Assembly: GCA_036504095.1 (NCBI GenBank)
Contig: DASXVS010000028.1
Location: 1 to 35,735, forward strand
Length of the DNA stretch: 35,735 nt
Direction of reading: 5' to 3'
Source of the DNA: Armatimonadota bacterium
GTDB lineage: Bacteria; Armatimonadota; DTGP01; JAKQQT01
Shown here: positions 14,869 through 23,333 of the stretch, one piece after another
Layout: every line of letters starts with the position of its first letter
Numbering within the stretch: position 1 is the stretch's first letter
Notes under the pieces: model-generated
Seen by the model: only the letters and a program-made list of their open reading frames with translations
Told to the model about the DNA's origin: nothing
Database searches by the model: none
Made by a program: the position numbers and the translations under genes

Positions 14869-16245
14869 ATGGAAGCTGTGAAAACCGGACTGATTGCCCT
14901 GGCCATTCTGGCCGCCATATCCGCTGTACGCGCCGACGACTGGCCCGTCGTGCGCCATGACCCGCTCAACACCGGCGCAACCGCCGCCGCAGTGGCGCCT
15001 CCCCTAGCAAAGATGTGGACGAAAACCGGAGCCACCAAGGAACCGATCATCGTCGCCGGGAACACCCTGCTCTACACCGCGAAACAAGGAAAAATGGGCC
15101 TCCGCGACCTCGTGGCCATCGACGCCGTGACCTCCAAACCGCTATGGACAGTGAAGAACGTGGCGCAGACCGGCGCAGCGTCTGCTGCCCTGGGATTGGC
15201 ATTCACCGTTCAGCGCACGTCGGCAGAACCCACCTCCATCTCCCGCTTCGGCGCCAATCTCTGGCCGGCAGCCATCGTGGCGCTGGACTTGAAGACCGGC
15301 AAGCGTAAATGGGCCTACCCGATTGGAGACCATCCCACTTATCCGGCTGTGTCGCCGCTCACCGTCGCGGACGGAGTCCTCTATATGGTGAACATCCCGT
15401 ACTGTCTCCCGCCGGACAAGTGCTCGGGAAGCCTCATCGCCCTCAAAGCCTCGAACGGCGCCGAATTGGCCAGATACGCGTGGAATGACCTGTGGAACGG
15501 GCAGATTGGCGTCGTGGACGGCCCGCCGGTGGTGGACACCAAGGCGAATCGCATCTGGGTGACGCTGGGATACAACATTGCGCCGCAGAAACCGGGTGGC
15601 CAGCTTTGGATCTTCCCGGCGGGAGAGAAACTCGCGGACGGTCCGATCGCCAGGCTCGGCGACCCGGGCAAGGCCGATGCCGCTCCGGCGTCGGACGCGC
15701 ACAGCTATGGCGATTCCTGGCCCATGAAGGTGGGTGACTATCTGTCCGTGCAGGGGCCCAGGGCGATCGCGCAATCGTGGCTGGTCACCGGCACATCCGC
15801 GCAGGCGATGTGGGAGACCCGGTTCACCAAGGATGTGGCGCACAGCGTTCTTCGCGGCGGGCCGAAACCGATCGTTCTCGAGTACAACGGTGGAATCCGG
15901 CTCCTCAGCGCGATGTTCACAAACACCGCCAAGCTGGCCTGGTCCAAACCCCTCCGCGCCACAGCCTTGAGCGCAACGTCAGGCCCGGTGGTATGGGTTC
16001 CGGCGGAAGGCAAGCGGCAGGTGGACGGCACGCTGTATGCCCTGGATACGCTCACCGGGAAGTCCTTGTGGTCGGAAACGCGGAAGGCCGTTCAGTTCAA
16101 CGCTCCCGTGCTCGCGAATGGCAGGCTGTTCGTAACGGATACCGCCGGCAATCTGACATGCTACCGGGGAAGCGCTCTCAAAGCGGCAAGCCGCAAGAAG
16201 ATCCAGGCAAGCAACTACATCAGAGGGAAGAGCTCGAATGGGTGA
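14869..16245 (+). CDS. Secreted PQQ-type beta-propeller protein
   Basis: A protein of about 458 residues with a signal peptide (KTGLIALAILAAISAVRA) followed by blades of the PQQ/quinoprotein type: IAGNT-LLYTA-like strands then DLVAIDAVTSKPLWTVK, AAIVALDLKTGKRKWAYP, GSLIALKASNGAELARYAW and GTLYALDTLTGKSLWSET. The repeating A-x-D-x-x-T-G-K-x-x-W pattern is diagnostic for the fold. No dehydrogenase or kinase domain is attached, so it is probably a binding or scaffold protein rather than an enzyme. The start at 14869 is favoured; GTG at 14878 would also fit. Its end overlaps the next gene by eight bases, suggesting translational coupling with the sugar isomerase. Confidence 0.85.
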   Translation: MEAVKTGLIALAILAAISAVRADDWPVVRHDPLNTGATAAAVAPPLAKMWTKTGATKEPIIVAGNTLLYTAKQGKMGLRDLVAIDAVTSKPLWTVKNVAQTGAASAALGLAFTVQRTSAEPTSISRFGANLWPAAIVALDLKTGKRKWAYPIGDHPTYPAVSPLTVADGVLYMVNIPYCLPPDKCSGSLIALKASNGAELARYAWNDLWNGQIGVVDGPPVVDTKANRIWVTLGYNIAPQKPGGQLWIFPAGEKLADGPIARLGDPGKADAAPASDAHSYGDSWPMKVGDYLSVQGPRAIAQSWLVTGTSAQAMWETRFTKDVAHSVLRGGPKPIVLEYNGGIRLLSAMFTNTAKLAWSKPLRATALSATSGPVVWVPAEGKRQVDGTLYALDTLTGKSLWSETRKAVQFNAPVLANGRLFVTDTAGNLTCYRGSALKAASRKKIQASNYIRGKSSNG

Positions 16246-17008
16246 GATCAAGATCGTCGCGCAGCTTTACACGCTGCGCGACGAGTGCGCGAAGGATTAC
16301 GCCGGCACGATGCGCGCGGTCGCTGCGATCGGCTACAAGTACGTCCAAGTCTCCGGTTTCCACGGCCTGGAGCCCCAGCAGATCCGCGAGACCATCGACG
16401 ACGCCGGGATGCGATGCGTCAGCACCCACGAGTCCTATGACGCGGTGACTAAGGACCTGGACGCCGTGATCGCGCGCAACCGCATCCTCGGCGCGGAAAC
16501 CATCATCTGCCCGTGGGTTCCGGGAACGCGGGAGGAAACCGCCGACGCCGCTACCTGGCAGGCTCTCGCGGCCGTACTCAACACGGTCGGCCGCGCGGTG
16601 CGGAAGGCCGGCCTCACATTCGGCTATCACAACCACGATCACGAATTCCGGATCTTCAACGGCAGGTATGGGATGGATATCCTGATGGAAGGCGCCGATC
16701 CGGAAAACGTGGCGCTGGAACTGGACGCAGGCTGGGCGTGGTTCGCCGGAGTGGACCCCGCCGCATACCTGCGCAAATACCCGGGACGCGCGCCGATCAT
16801 CCACGCAAAAGACCACGATACGGCGGACAAAACGAAGAATCGCCCGGTGGGTGACGGCGCGCTGAACTGGCCGCCGTTCTGGGACGCGTGCCGCGCCGTA
16901 GGGACCAGCTACGCCGCGGTTGAAGAGGATACCTGCATCCTCCCTCCCATCGAAAGCATGGCACGAAGCTTCAACAACATGGTCGCCATGGGCCTGAGCG
17001 CGGAATAG
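16238..17008 (+). CDS. Sugar phosphate isomerase/epimerase, copy 1
   Basis: A 256-residue TIM-barrel protein of the AP-endonuclease-2/xylose-isomerase-like superfamily (IolE/YcjR-like). Recognisable strands and metal-site motifs are AQLYTLRDECAKDYAGT, IGYKYVQVSG, FGYHNHDHEF, ELDAGWAWFAGVDP, PIIHAKDHD and YAAVEEDT; the His, Asp and Glu residues in these would bind a divalent metal. No signal peptide is present, so it acts in the cytoplasm. It overlaps the preceding propeller gene and is followed, after 101 bp, by a paralogue sharing all these motifs. The precise sugar substrate is unknown. Confidence 0.9.
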   Translation: MGEIKIVAQLYTLRDECAKDYAGTMRAVAAIGYKYVQVSGFHGLEPQQIRETIDDAGMRCVSTHESYDAVTKDLDAVIARNRILGAETIICPWVPGTREETADAATWQALAAVLNTVGRAVRKAGLTFGYHNHDHEFRIFNGRYGMDILMEGADPENVALELDAGWAWFAGVDPAAYLRKYPGRAPIIHAKDHDTADKTKNRPVGDGALNWPPFWDACRAVGTSYAAVEEDTCILPPIESMARSFNNMVAMGLSAE

Positions 17009-17048
17009 AGGCGTATCGGGGGGCAATCGATCCGGCTCTCCGGCCTCC

Positions 17049-17086
17049 TGTATACTGACCACTACCGACTGCTGTCTCCTGAACAT
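17049..17086 (+). repeat. Degenerate copies of the 14-bp TGTCTACTGACTAC unit
   Basis: 17049-17062 matches the unit at 12 of 14 positions and 17073-17086 at 10 of 14. The unit is otherwise arrayed at 6925-7008, so these look like a decayed or solitary relic. They lie in the gap between the two isomerase genes. The second match is weak alone. Confidence 0.5.
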
Positions 17087-17109
17087 AACGTTACACGAAG
17101 GGTTACCAA

Positions 17110-17868
17110 ATGTCCGAAATCAAGATCGGTTTACAGATGTACACCGTGCGCGACGAATGCGCACAGGATTTCCCCGGCACGCTCCGCAAGGTCGCGGAAA
17201 TCGGCTACAAGTACGTTGAACTGGCCGGCACATACGGCCTGTCACCGGAGGCCCTGAAGGACGTCCTTGACGACTGCGGCCTCGCGGCGATCAGTACGCA
17301 CGAGGGGCTGGATCCATTGAGGGACGACATGCTGGCTGTCCTCGCCCGCTGCAAGACGCTGGGCATCGAGTATATCGTTTGCCCCTACGCTCAAGGCACG
17401 AATGGCAGCGATCCCGCGGTGTGGGATGGCCTGGCCAAGGATTTCAACGCCATCGGCAAGTCGTGCTCCGACGCCGGCTTCACGTTCGGTTATCACAACC
17501 ACGCACACGAGTACGTAATGGTGAACGGCATGTACGGGCTCGACTACCTGATGGAGAAGACTGACCCGAACCTGGTCAAGATGGAAGTCGACGCCGGATG
17601 GACGTGGTTCGCCGGCGTTGACCCGGCCGAGTACATTCGAAAGCACGGTTCGCGCGTCGCCCTCATCCACGCCAAGGACCACGATGCAGCGAACAAGGAC
17701 CTCAATCGGCCCGTGGGTGATGGCGCCCTGAATTGGAAGGCCATCTTCGACGCGTGCCACGAGGTCGGCACTAAAGTCGCTATTGTCGAGGAAGACCGGA
17801 CCATCGCCCCGGCCCTCGAGAGCGTCGCCAGGAGCTTCGCCAACCTCAAGGCGATGGGCCTTGCGTAA
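17110..17868 (+). CDS. Sugar phosphate isomerase/epimerase, copy 2
   Basis: A 252-residue paralogue of the preceding gene, with the same motifs in the same order: LQMYTVRDECAQDFPGT, IGYKYVELAG, FGYHNHAHEY, EVDAGWTWFAGVDP, ALIHAKDHD and KVAIVEEDR. By eye more than half of aligned residues are identical, so this is a tandem duplication that has since diverged, mostly in the loop after HE (residues 60-95), which in this fold helps shape the active-site entrance. AAGGG lies upstream of the ATG. The pair may act on successive or alternative sugars. No frameshift or loss of a metal-site residue is seen. Confidence 0.9.
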   Translation: MSEIKIGLQMYTVRDECAQDFPGTLRKVAEIGYKYVELAGTYGLSPEALKDVLDDCGLAAISTHEGLDPLRDDMLAVLARCKTLGIEYIVCPYAQGTNGSDPAVWDGLAKDFNAIGKSCSDAGFTFGYHNHAHEYVMVNGMYGLDYLMEKTDPNLVKMEVDAGWTWFAGVDPAEYIRKHGSRVALIHAKDHDAANKDLNRPVGDGALNWKAIFDACHEVGTKVAIVEEDRTIAPALESVARSFANLKAMGLA

Positions 17869-17870
17869 GA

Positions 17871-17945
17871 CGATGAACGATGAGCGATGAAGCCGGAGTC
17901 GGTTCCGTCGTTCATCGTTCATCGCTCATCGTTCATCGCTCATCG
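17871..17945 (+). repeat. 21-bp perfect inverted repeat made of TTCATCGCTCATCG units
   Basis: 17871-17891 is the exact reverse complement of 17918-17938, separated by 26 bp. The right side continues as direct TTCATCG/CTCATCG copies from 17911 to 17945, stopping eight bases before the exonuclease ATG. It can fold into a strong hairpin and might terminate the isomerase operon, but the repeated-unit structure is what stands out. It matches the design at 204-253 and 6437-7008. An ATG at 17887 inside it would encode only repeat peptide (FIVHRSSFIAHR) and is not used as a start. Confidence 0.92.
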
Positions 17946-17952
17946 TTTCCAA

Positions 17953-18714
17953 ATGCTCACTTCCACCTTTATCCATGCCCCCGGCGTCGGCCTCACGACG
18001 GAACGCAAGCTGTGGGACGCCGGCATCCGCGACTGGGACGCCTTCCTGGACTCCCCGGACGAACTACCCCTCGGTCCGGGCAAACGCGAGATCATCACGC
18101 CGGTGATCGAGGAATCGCGCATCCGCCTCGCCGAGCACGACCACCGCTGGTTTGCGCGCGCCCTGCCCGCAAGCGAGCACTGGCGCGCCGCCGGCGAGTT
18201 CTCGGACAAACTGGCCTTCCTGGACATCGAAACCACCGGTAGCGGCACCCATGCCCACCCAACGGTCGTCGGCATCTACGATTTCGCCGAAGGGGAGTAC
18301 CGGCACTGGGTATATGGCGAGAACCTGGCGGAGTTCACCGATTTCATCGATGAATTCGAGACCATCGTCACCTTCTTCGGCACCGGCTTTGACCTGCCGT
18401 TCCTCCAGCGCTGGGACCAGCGGATCCACTGGCACCAGCTTCACGTGGACCTTTGTCCGCTCCTGCGCCGCCTCGGGTACAAGGGCGGCCTCAAGCGCGT
18501 GGAAAAGCAGTTGGGTATCGAGCGGCCGTACGGCATTGACGGGATGGACGGCATGGACGCCGTTCGTCTCTGGTGGCAATTCAAGCGCGGCGACGAAATG
18601 GCCCTCGACCAGTTGATCGCCTACAACCGCGAGGACGTGGTGAACATGGTCAGTCTGCTCCAAACCGCCAGCCAGAAGATGATGGCGGCCAGCGGATTCA
18701 CAGCCCTACCGTAG
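17953..18714 (+). CDS. DEDD-family 3'-5' exonuclease domain protein (YprB-like)
   Basis: A protein of about 253 residues with an RNase H-like fold. Catalytic motifs are ExoI LAFLDIETTG (Asp/Glu), ExoII TFFGTGFDLPF (Asp) and ExoIII IAYNREDVV (Tyr and Asp), spaced as in the DEDDy nucleases and the YprB/RNase_H_2 group. The first 75 residues (TFIHAPGVGLTTERKLWDAGIRDWDAF) resemble the helix-hairpin region common in this group. The start at 17953 is chosen because it lies just past an inverted repeat; no ribosome-binding site is visible. Whether DNA or RNA is the substrate is not settled for the family. Confidence 0.85.
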   Translation: MLTSTFIHAPGVGLTTERKLWDAGIRDWDAFLDSPDELPLGPGKREIITPVIEESRIRLAEHDHRWFARALPASEHWRAAGEFSDKLAFLDIETTGSGTHAHPTVVGIYDFAEGEYRHWVYGENLAEFTDFIDEFETIVTFFGTGFDLPFLQRWDQRIHWHQLHVDLCPLLRRLGYKGGLKRVEKQLGIERPYGIDGMDGMDAVRLWWQFKRGDEMALDQLIAYNREDVVNMVSLLQTASQKMMAASGFTALP

Positions 18715-18740
18715 GTTCGGTGTCGTCTTTGACGTCCGGG

Positions 18741-19169
18741 CTAATCGCTAAGGATGTGCCCTTCATTCTGCGCCATCTTCGCCCTCACCGCATCCGCGAT
18801 GGCATCCTCAACGGTCACCGCCAGCAGCACTTCGCCATCGGCGAGCGCGGCGGCCCCAGTGCCGGCAGCCTCTTCGGAAAGCCCGAAATCCATTAGGCTT
18901 GCCTGCACACCTTCAGAGGTATCCGCGACGATCCCCCCGGGCATGCCACCGCGTGCGCCCATTGGGTAGACAAGTTGCACGATGGTGCTGATATCGGTCG
19001 AACCCCGACCGGGCGACAGCGTTTGCGCTGTTCCAAACACCGTTCCGGCCCCGATTTCCAGTTCGGCTACAGAGATATCGGAGGCGTGCAATCCAAAATG
19101 CGTGAGTTCCGACACGGCGTCGCGCGCCTTGACGCGGCTCTGGAAGGCGGCGGCGATAGTGGTTTCCAT
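18741..19169 (-). CDS. Putative stress-protein-like small protein (GSP17M/YflT-like)
   Basis: A 142-residue protein opening with TTIAAAFQSRVKARDAVSELTHFGLHASDISV, the pattern of the general-stress-protein 17M/YflT domain (a ferredoxin-like fold that begins with a short strand and an A/D/A helix). The middle is Gly-rich (YPMGARGGMPGGIVAD), and the second half has a DFGLSEEAAGTGAAALADGEVLLAVTV strand-helix pattern. An AAAGGA lies ten bases before the ATG. It is predicted to be soluble. It is convergent with the exonuclease gene. The family call is by pattern only; the gene itself looks real. Confidence 0.65.
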   Translation of the reverse strand: METTIAAAFQSRVKARDAVSELTHFGLHASDISVAELEIGAGTVFGTAQTLSPGRGSTDISTIVQLVYPMGARGGMPGGIVADTSEGVQASLMDFGLSEEAAGTGAAALADGEVLLAVTVEDAIADAVRAKMAQNEGHILSD

Positions 19170-19572
19170 TAGCTCGTGGTCCTTTCGTAAATGAGACGGT
19201 CAGTGCGGGTCCAGGTATTCCCCGGCGCGTCACGCACCTGGTTGCGAAGCTTGTCATCGGTCAGGGTTCCACAGGAGCGTACAATATGATCCCTGGAGAT
19301 CGTACGCGCCTGGCAGGCGAACTCAATGGACTCGTTGCAGCGGAACGATCACCAGGTAGGTGACGGGGAAGGCGCCGAAGGAAGGTGCCCTGCCGGCCGT
19401 CAGTGCGGCCGAGAAGATCGCATTGGCGTCATGGTTATGACGTCCTCGCGTTCCTCTTCAGGAAGCTGCGCCTTGCGATACTGAGGTCGCAAGGCAACCG
19501 CCGCGGCGCGTTCCGAGTCAACGAGTCAGTGAATCTCAGGTGACTCGTTTATTCATTGACCCAGACAGTGAC
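19170..19572. other. Intergenic region with hairpin and possible gene remnants
   Basis: No confident gene. A perfect 9-bp inverted repeat, AACGAGTCA (19520-19528) with TGACTCGTT (19541-19549), is a candidate terminator or operator near the end of the minus-strand gene at 19573. On the minus strand around 19335-19520, two short open stretches in different frames (one ending GAFPVTYLVIVPLQRVH) have amino-acid runs that look coding but lack starts, so a decayed gene is possible. Confidence 0.4.
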
Positions 19573-19782
19573 TCACGCAAACGTTCCGCCGCCCTTGCGA
19601 CCGAGGATCACAATCGCCCGGCCGTCCGGCAGCGTATTGAAAGACATCACCTGCCAGCCTTCCGCGCCTACGGCGTTGATGACAGATGGCAGGCTGCCCG
19701 GATATTGCTCGCGCGTTTGCAGGTCGGTGAAGCCTACCACGCCTTGCGGCTGCTCCAGAACCATGTACTCCCATGCTTCCAT
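19573..19782 (-). CDS. Small DUF4177-like protein
   Basis: A 69-residue protein with the DUF4177 layout: a start of the WEYMVLEQPQG type, then a helix and the signature INAVGAEGWQVMSFNTLPDG, and a final strand AIVILGRKG. Members are small soluble proteins of unknown role. It is preceded by an 87-residue gene only 10 bp upstream on the same strand and so is probably co-transcribed with it. The start at 19782 gives the normal family length. Confidence 0.7.
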   Translation of the reverse strand: MEAWEYMVLEQPQGVVGFTDLQTREQYPGSLPSVINAVGAEGWQVMSFNTLPDGRAIVILGRKGGGTFA

Positions 19783-19792
19783 TGAAGTTACC

Positions 19793-20056
19793 TCACTGCG
19801 GATTTGTCAGCACGGCGACCACTCCCGACCAAGCGTAATACGTCGAGTGCCCCCCGCCGTCCTGATAGATGATGAAATCGTCCGTGTACGACCACGCTGC
19901 GGGCGGGTGCCCGGCGCGGCTCACCGTCATGCTAACGCCGCCGCCAAATTGGCTCACGATGATCGTGACCTCCCTCAGATCCGGCGGGCAGACGAATCTC
20001 CCGTCGGCCAGGCAACCCAGACCCGTCAAAAGGCCCTTGTAGCAGCTTTCGCTCAT
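19793..20056 (-). CDS. Small hypothetical protein, 87 residues
   Basis: I do not recognise a family. The start at 20056 is supported by AGGAG nine bases upstream (CAGGAGCGTTGAAATG). The protein has two Cys near the N-terminus (ESCYKGLLTGLGCLADGRFVC includes three), and then alternating strands: EVTIIVSQFGGGVSMTVSR, AAWSYTDDFIIYQDG, YAWSGVVAVLT. It is predicted to be soluble and beta-rich. It lies between the S10 peptidase and the DUF4177-like gene on the same strand; both could be translated from one message. Confidence 0.65.
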   Translation of the reverse strand: MSESCYKGLLTGLGCLADGRFVCPPDLREVTIIVSQFGGGVSMTVSRAGHPPAAWSYTDDFIIYQDGGGHSTYYAWSGVVAVLTNPQ

Positions 20057-20085
20057 TTCAACGCTCCTGTCAGAGGTTTCGCCGC

Positions 20086-21708
20086 TCACCGGGCGGGCTT
20101 CGCTTTCACGGCGCCATCGATGAACGCGCCAACGTCACCGTTCAGCTTCTCGCGCTCGACGGCATCCAGGTACATCATATGCCCGGCCGCATACTGGCCG
20201 GACACGATGCTGCCCTTCATCGACGGGTCCAGGTTCATGTGGCTGAAAGTATATTCAACGGACGCCCATGGCGTGGCCATATCGTAGTAACCTTCGGCGA
20301 CGTAGACCTTCAGATACGGGTTCTTGGCAAGTGCGGCACGAAGGGCTTCAGCCATATTCGCGCTTCCGGGGCCTCTCTGTCCCCAGTCCCACGGGCCGAT
20401 ACCGGTCAGCACCTCATACTCGCGGTCGGTCTTGAAGCCCAGTTCCGTGCGAACGTACTCGTTGAATGTCATTGTGAACGGCGGTCGGGCAACGGCTTCG
20501 CTGGGGTCGTAATCCGGATATTCCGCGGCATTATCGGGGTCGATGCCGGTCATCCGGGCGTCATACCTGCCAATCGTGCGGTGCCTGTCACGCAGCAGCT
20601 CCTTATAGAACCGTTCCGCCCCGACGCGCAGGTTGACGTTGTCGATAAAGGTCTTGTCCAGGCCGGTATACCGCGCCATCCTGTCGATCACGGCCCGACG
20701 ATCCGACTGCGGCAGTGCGTCCCCTGTGTTCAGGGCCAGCAGGTAGTCCGTGTTCGCCCACTGACGGACCTCGGTGACGACCGACTTCAGGTCGCGCGCC
20801 TCCAGGTCGGCCGGGAGCCGCTTGTGGTACCAGGCGGCGGCCGTAAACGTCGGGAGGAATTGCGGATACGTCAGGTCGTTTCCACCGCTTCCACCGCCGG
20901 CAGCGCTCAAGTTCAGAACCGTCGATATGAGCACGACCCCGTTCAATGCGATCCCGTTGTCGATCAGGTCGCCCGCCAGCCCTGCCGCGCGGAACGTTCC
21001 ATAGCTTTCACCGGCGACGAAGAGGGGGGATGACCAACGGTCGTTCCGCGTGATGTATAGGCGGATGAAATCGCCCACCGAACGTAGGTCCTGGCGCACG
21101 CCCCAGTAATTGCGGTTATTCTCGGGTTTGTCTGCGTGACTGTAACCCGTGCCCACCGGATCGATGAAAACGAGGTCCGCGTTTCGCAGCCACGTCGACT
21201 GGTTGTCCACCAACTCGAAAGGCGGGGGCGGCATATGCCCGTCATCCATCATCTTCACGCGGCGCGGGCCGATCGTGCCGAGGTGCAGCCAGACCGACGC
21301 CGATCCGGGGCCGCCGTTAAATGCGAACAGCAGAGGGCGTTTCGGGGACCCGGCCGGTGTATCAACCGTGTAGGCAATGTAGAAAATCCGCGCTTCCACT
21401 TCGCCGGTTGCGCCCTTGAGAGGCATCATCCCCGCCGTCGCCGTATATTTGAGCGCCTTTCCGGCAACTGTAATCTGGTGATGCGTAACGACCGGAGTCT
21501 CCGTTTCCGCGGGATCGGTTGGCCTTTCATCGGGTTTGCCGGCGGGCGGGGGCGGGGCCTGCCGGGGCGCTGGCCTGCCCCCCTGTCCGCTCACAGCGGG
21601 AGGCGGCGCCACCGGAGCGTGCCCCGGTGGCGGGGCATCGGGAGCCTGCGCAAGAAACAACCCCATCAATATCGCGGGTGCGATCACCATCAGGTACCTC
21701 CAGGCCAT
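20086..21708 (-). CDS. Secreted S10 serine carboxypeptidase
   Basis: A serine carboxypeptidase of about 540 residues with a signal peptide (WRYLMVIAPAILMGLFLAQA) and a long Pro-rich linker before the enzyme domain. The oxyanion strand NGGPGSAS and the motif SPLFVAGESYGTFRAAGL carry the catalytic Ser; Asp lies in VAEGYYDMATPW and His in YAAGHMMYLD. Together these are the alpha/beta-hydrolase triad of family S10. The start at 21708 gives a positively charged n-region; an ATG at 21690 has GGAGGT at ideal spacing and is equally possible, while 21774 adds unlikely residues. The S10 gene follows mlaD by 93 bp on the same strand. Confidence 0.9.
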   Translation of the reverse strand: MAWRYLMVIAPAILMGLFLAQAPDAPPPGHAPVAPPPAVSGQGGRPAPRQAPPPPAGKPDERPTDPAETETPVVTHHQITVAGKALKYTATAGMMPLKGATGEVEARIFYIAYTVDTPAGSPKRPLLFAFNGGPGSASVWLHLGTIGPRRVKMMDDGHMPPPPFELVDNQSTWLRNADLVFIDPVGTGYSHADKPENNRNYWGVRQDLRSVGDFIRLYITRNDRWSSPLFVAGESYGTFRAAGLAGDLIDNGIALNGVVLISTVLNLSAAGGGSGGNDLTYPQFLPTFTAAAWYHKRLPADLEARDLKSVVTEVRQWANTDYLLALNTGDALPQSDRRAVIDRMARYTGLDKTFIDNVNLRVGAERFYKELLRDRHRTIGRYDARMTGIDPDNAAEYPDYDPSEAVARPPFTMTFNEYVRTELGFKTDREYEVLTGIGPWDWGQRGPGSANMAEALRAALAKNPYLKVYVAEGYYDMATPWASVEYTFSHMNLDPSMKGSIVSGQYAAGHMMYLDAVEREKLNGDVGAFIDGAVKAKPAR

Positions 21709-21801
21709 TTGCGATGTGATGAACCGGCGGTCCACCCTGCGCTCGCCCGCCGGCGCATCCGGCAAGCGGGGCATATGACTGCGGGCGCACCCGCGATCCG
21801 C

Positions 21802-23289
21802 CTATTTCCGGTATGTCAGCCCGATCGCCGGATGGCCGCGGTGCAGCAGATCCTGCATGCCGATCCCCAGCCCGACGCTGTCCGTCACCTGTCCCTGATA
21901 CATCAGATCCAGATGGGGATTATTCGGACTGTACAGATCCAGCGTCATCCGGCGGTTGCCGCGGATCATGGGCTCTCCGGCCGGTGCCGGCGCGCCCTTC
22001 AGCAGATAATCCGCGCCGGCACCGAGTTTGCTGGCGTGAATGCCATAGCGAATCTGCATGCGTTGCGTCGCACCGTCCACCATCTGGAGGTTGAATTTGT
22101 TGCCGTCACCCATGTCGTACAATCCCAGGAGGTAGGCTGTGTTGTTTGGCCGCGGGATCAACAGGTTCCAGTCCGCGCGGAACCGGCTCCCCTCACCGAA
22201 TGTCTGGACCGTGTCGATCTGCGATGCGATGCTCAGGCTCGGCGCGTGACGCGCGCCCGCCTTGTCCGCTACACCGTTGATCTTGTCGAGCAGGCTGCTC
22301 GCCTTTTCAGACACCTTCTGCACGGACATGATCGCCTCGCCGACCCGCGAGTTGGCCTGCCCGGTGGACGCCAGGTCGGCCATCACCTTCGCCGCGTCCG
22401 CCGACACTGCCTTGAAGTTCGCGGAAGCCGCCGCGATGTTCTGCATGGCTATCTTGGCGTTCGGCGCGATTTCGGCCCCATCGATGGTATCCTTGAGCGT
22501 AGCCCGCAGAAACGTGATGCTTTCATCGAAATTCTTCACCACACGGTTTGCGTTCGCCGTCATCTGCGCCATGTTGTGCGTGGTCAGTTCGGCGTTCTTT
22601 GTGATCGGGCCGATCGAGGACGTTCCGGACTCTACATCGTTCATAATCTTGTGAAGCGTCGGGATTTCGGTGTCGAGCACGGAGTTCAGCCTCGAGGCGG
22701 CAAGGACCGCCTGGCGCGAGACTTCCCGGGCGTTGCCCGCAGTCTCCTTCAGCGAATTCTGCAGGTTCGGGTCCCCGGAAAGCGTGGCAAGGTGCTGAGT
22801 CACCCGTTTCAGGTCCTTGATGATGTCGTTGGCGCCTTCCCCGAAATCGTTCGCTTTGAGGCGCAGGTCATCAAACGTCGGCAGGTCGGTCCCCACGATG
22901 ATAGGCACGGACCCGCCTTTGCTTGGGAGGAACTTGCCGGTGTCGCGCTTCGGGTCCGGCGATATCTGAACGAACATTTCGCCGAGCAGCCCGCCGGACG
23001 TAACCGTGTAGATGGCGCCCTCCGGTATCCGGCGGTCCGGGAAAATATTGAGGTGCATCACCGCCCGGCGTCCTGACGCATCCACGTCGATCTTCCGGAC
23101 CGTCCCGATCTTTACGCCGGCCAGGTGCACGTCCGCCCCTTCCTTCGTCCCCTGAGCGTCTTTGAAGGACACGTCCACGGGATAGCCGCCTATGCCCCGG
23201 CCAAGGAAGAACCAGAGAACGGCCGCCAAAAGGATGGCCGTTCCGATCACCACCGCGCCCACCTTTGCCGCCGCGTTTGTCTGCGCCAT
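21802..23289 (-). CDS. mlaD: MlaD-type MCE protein with long beta-rich C-terminus
   Basis: A 495-residue MCE-family protein that carries lipid between membranes with MlaE and MlaF. One N-terminal membrane anchor (VGAVVIGTAILLAAVLWFFLG) precedes the MCE domain (about 38-120: YPVDVSFKDAQGTKEGADVHLAGVKIGTV, GGLLGEMFVQISP). A long helical region (about 130-350) with many NxxxxxA/T heptads forms a coiled tunnel part. From about 360 to the end the sequence turns to alternating strands (AYLLGLYDMG, NLQMVDG, MQIRYGIHAS, MTLDLYSP, LDLMYQG, AIGLTYRK), like an outer-membrane barrel. E. coli MlaD is about 183 residues. A fused barrel is known from other diderm Terrabacteria. Confidence 0.9.
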   Translation of the reverse strand: MAQTNAAAKVGAVVIGTAILLAAVLWFFLGRGIGGYPVDVSFKDAQGTKEGADVHLAGVKIGTVRKIDVDASGRRAVMHLNIFPDRRIPEGAIYTVTSGGLLGEMFVQISPDPKRDTGKFLPSKGGSVPIIVGTDLPTFDDLRLKANDFGEGANDIIKDLKRVTQHLATLSGDPNLQNSLKETAGNAREVSRQAVLAASRLNSVLDTEIPTLHKIMNDVESGTSSIGPITKNAELTTHNMAQMTANANRVVKNFDESITFLRATLKDTIDGAEIAPNAKIAMQNIAAASANFKAVSADAAKVMADLASTGQANSRVGEAIMSVQKVSEKASSLLDKINGVADKAGARHAPSLSIASQIDTVQTFGEGSRFRADWNLLIPRPNNTAYLLGLYDMGDGNKFNLQMVDGATQRMQIRYGIHASKLGAGADYLLKGAPAPAGEPMIRGNRRMTLDLYSPNNPHLDLMYQGQVTDSVGLGIGMQDLLHRGHPAIGLTYRK

Positions 23290-23333
23290 TTCCCGCCCTC
23301 CCTGCCATACGCCGGGTAACCCGGCGCGTATCG

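Noticed and set aside
17880-17952. N-terminal extension of the exonuclease from 17887
   Set aside because: It would translate the inverted repeat as FIVHRSSFIAHR and has no family match.
21136-23076. 646-residue plus-strand frame opposite S10 and mlaD
   Set aside because: It spans two well-supported minus-strand genes and has an Arg/His-rich shadow composition.
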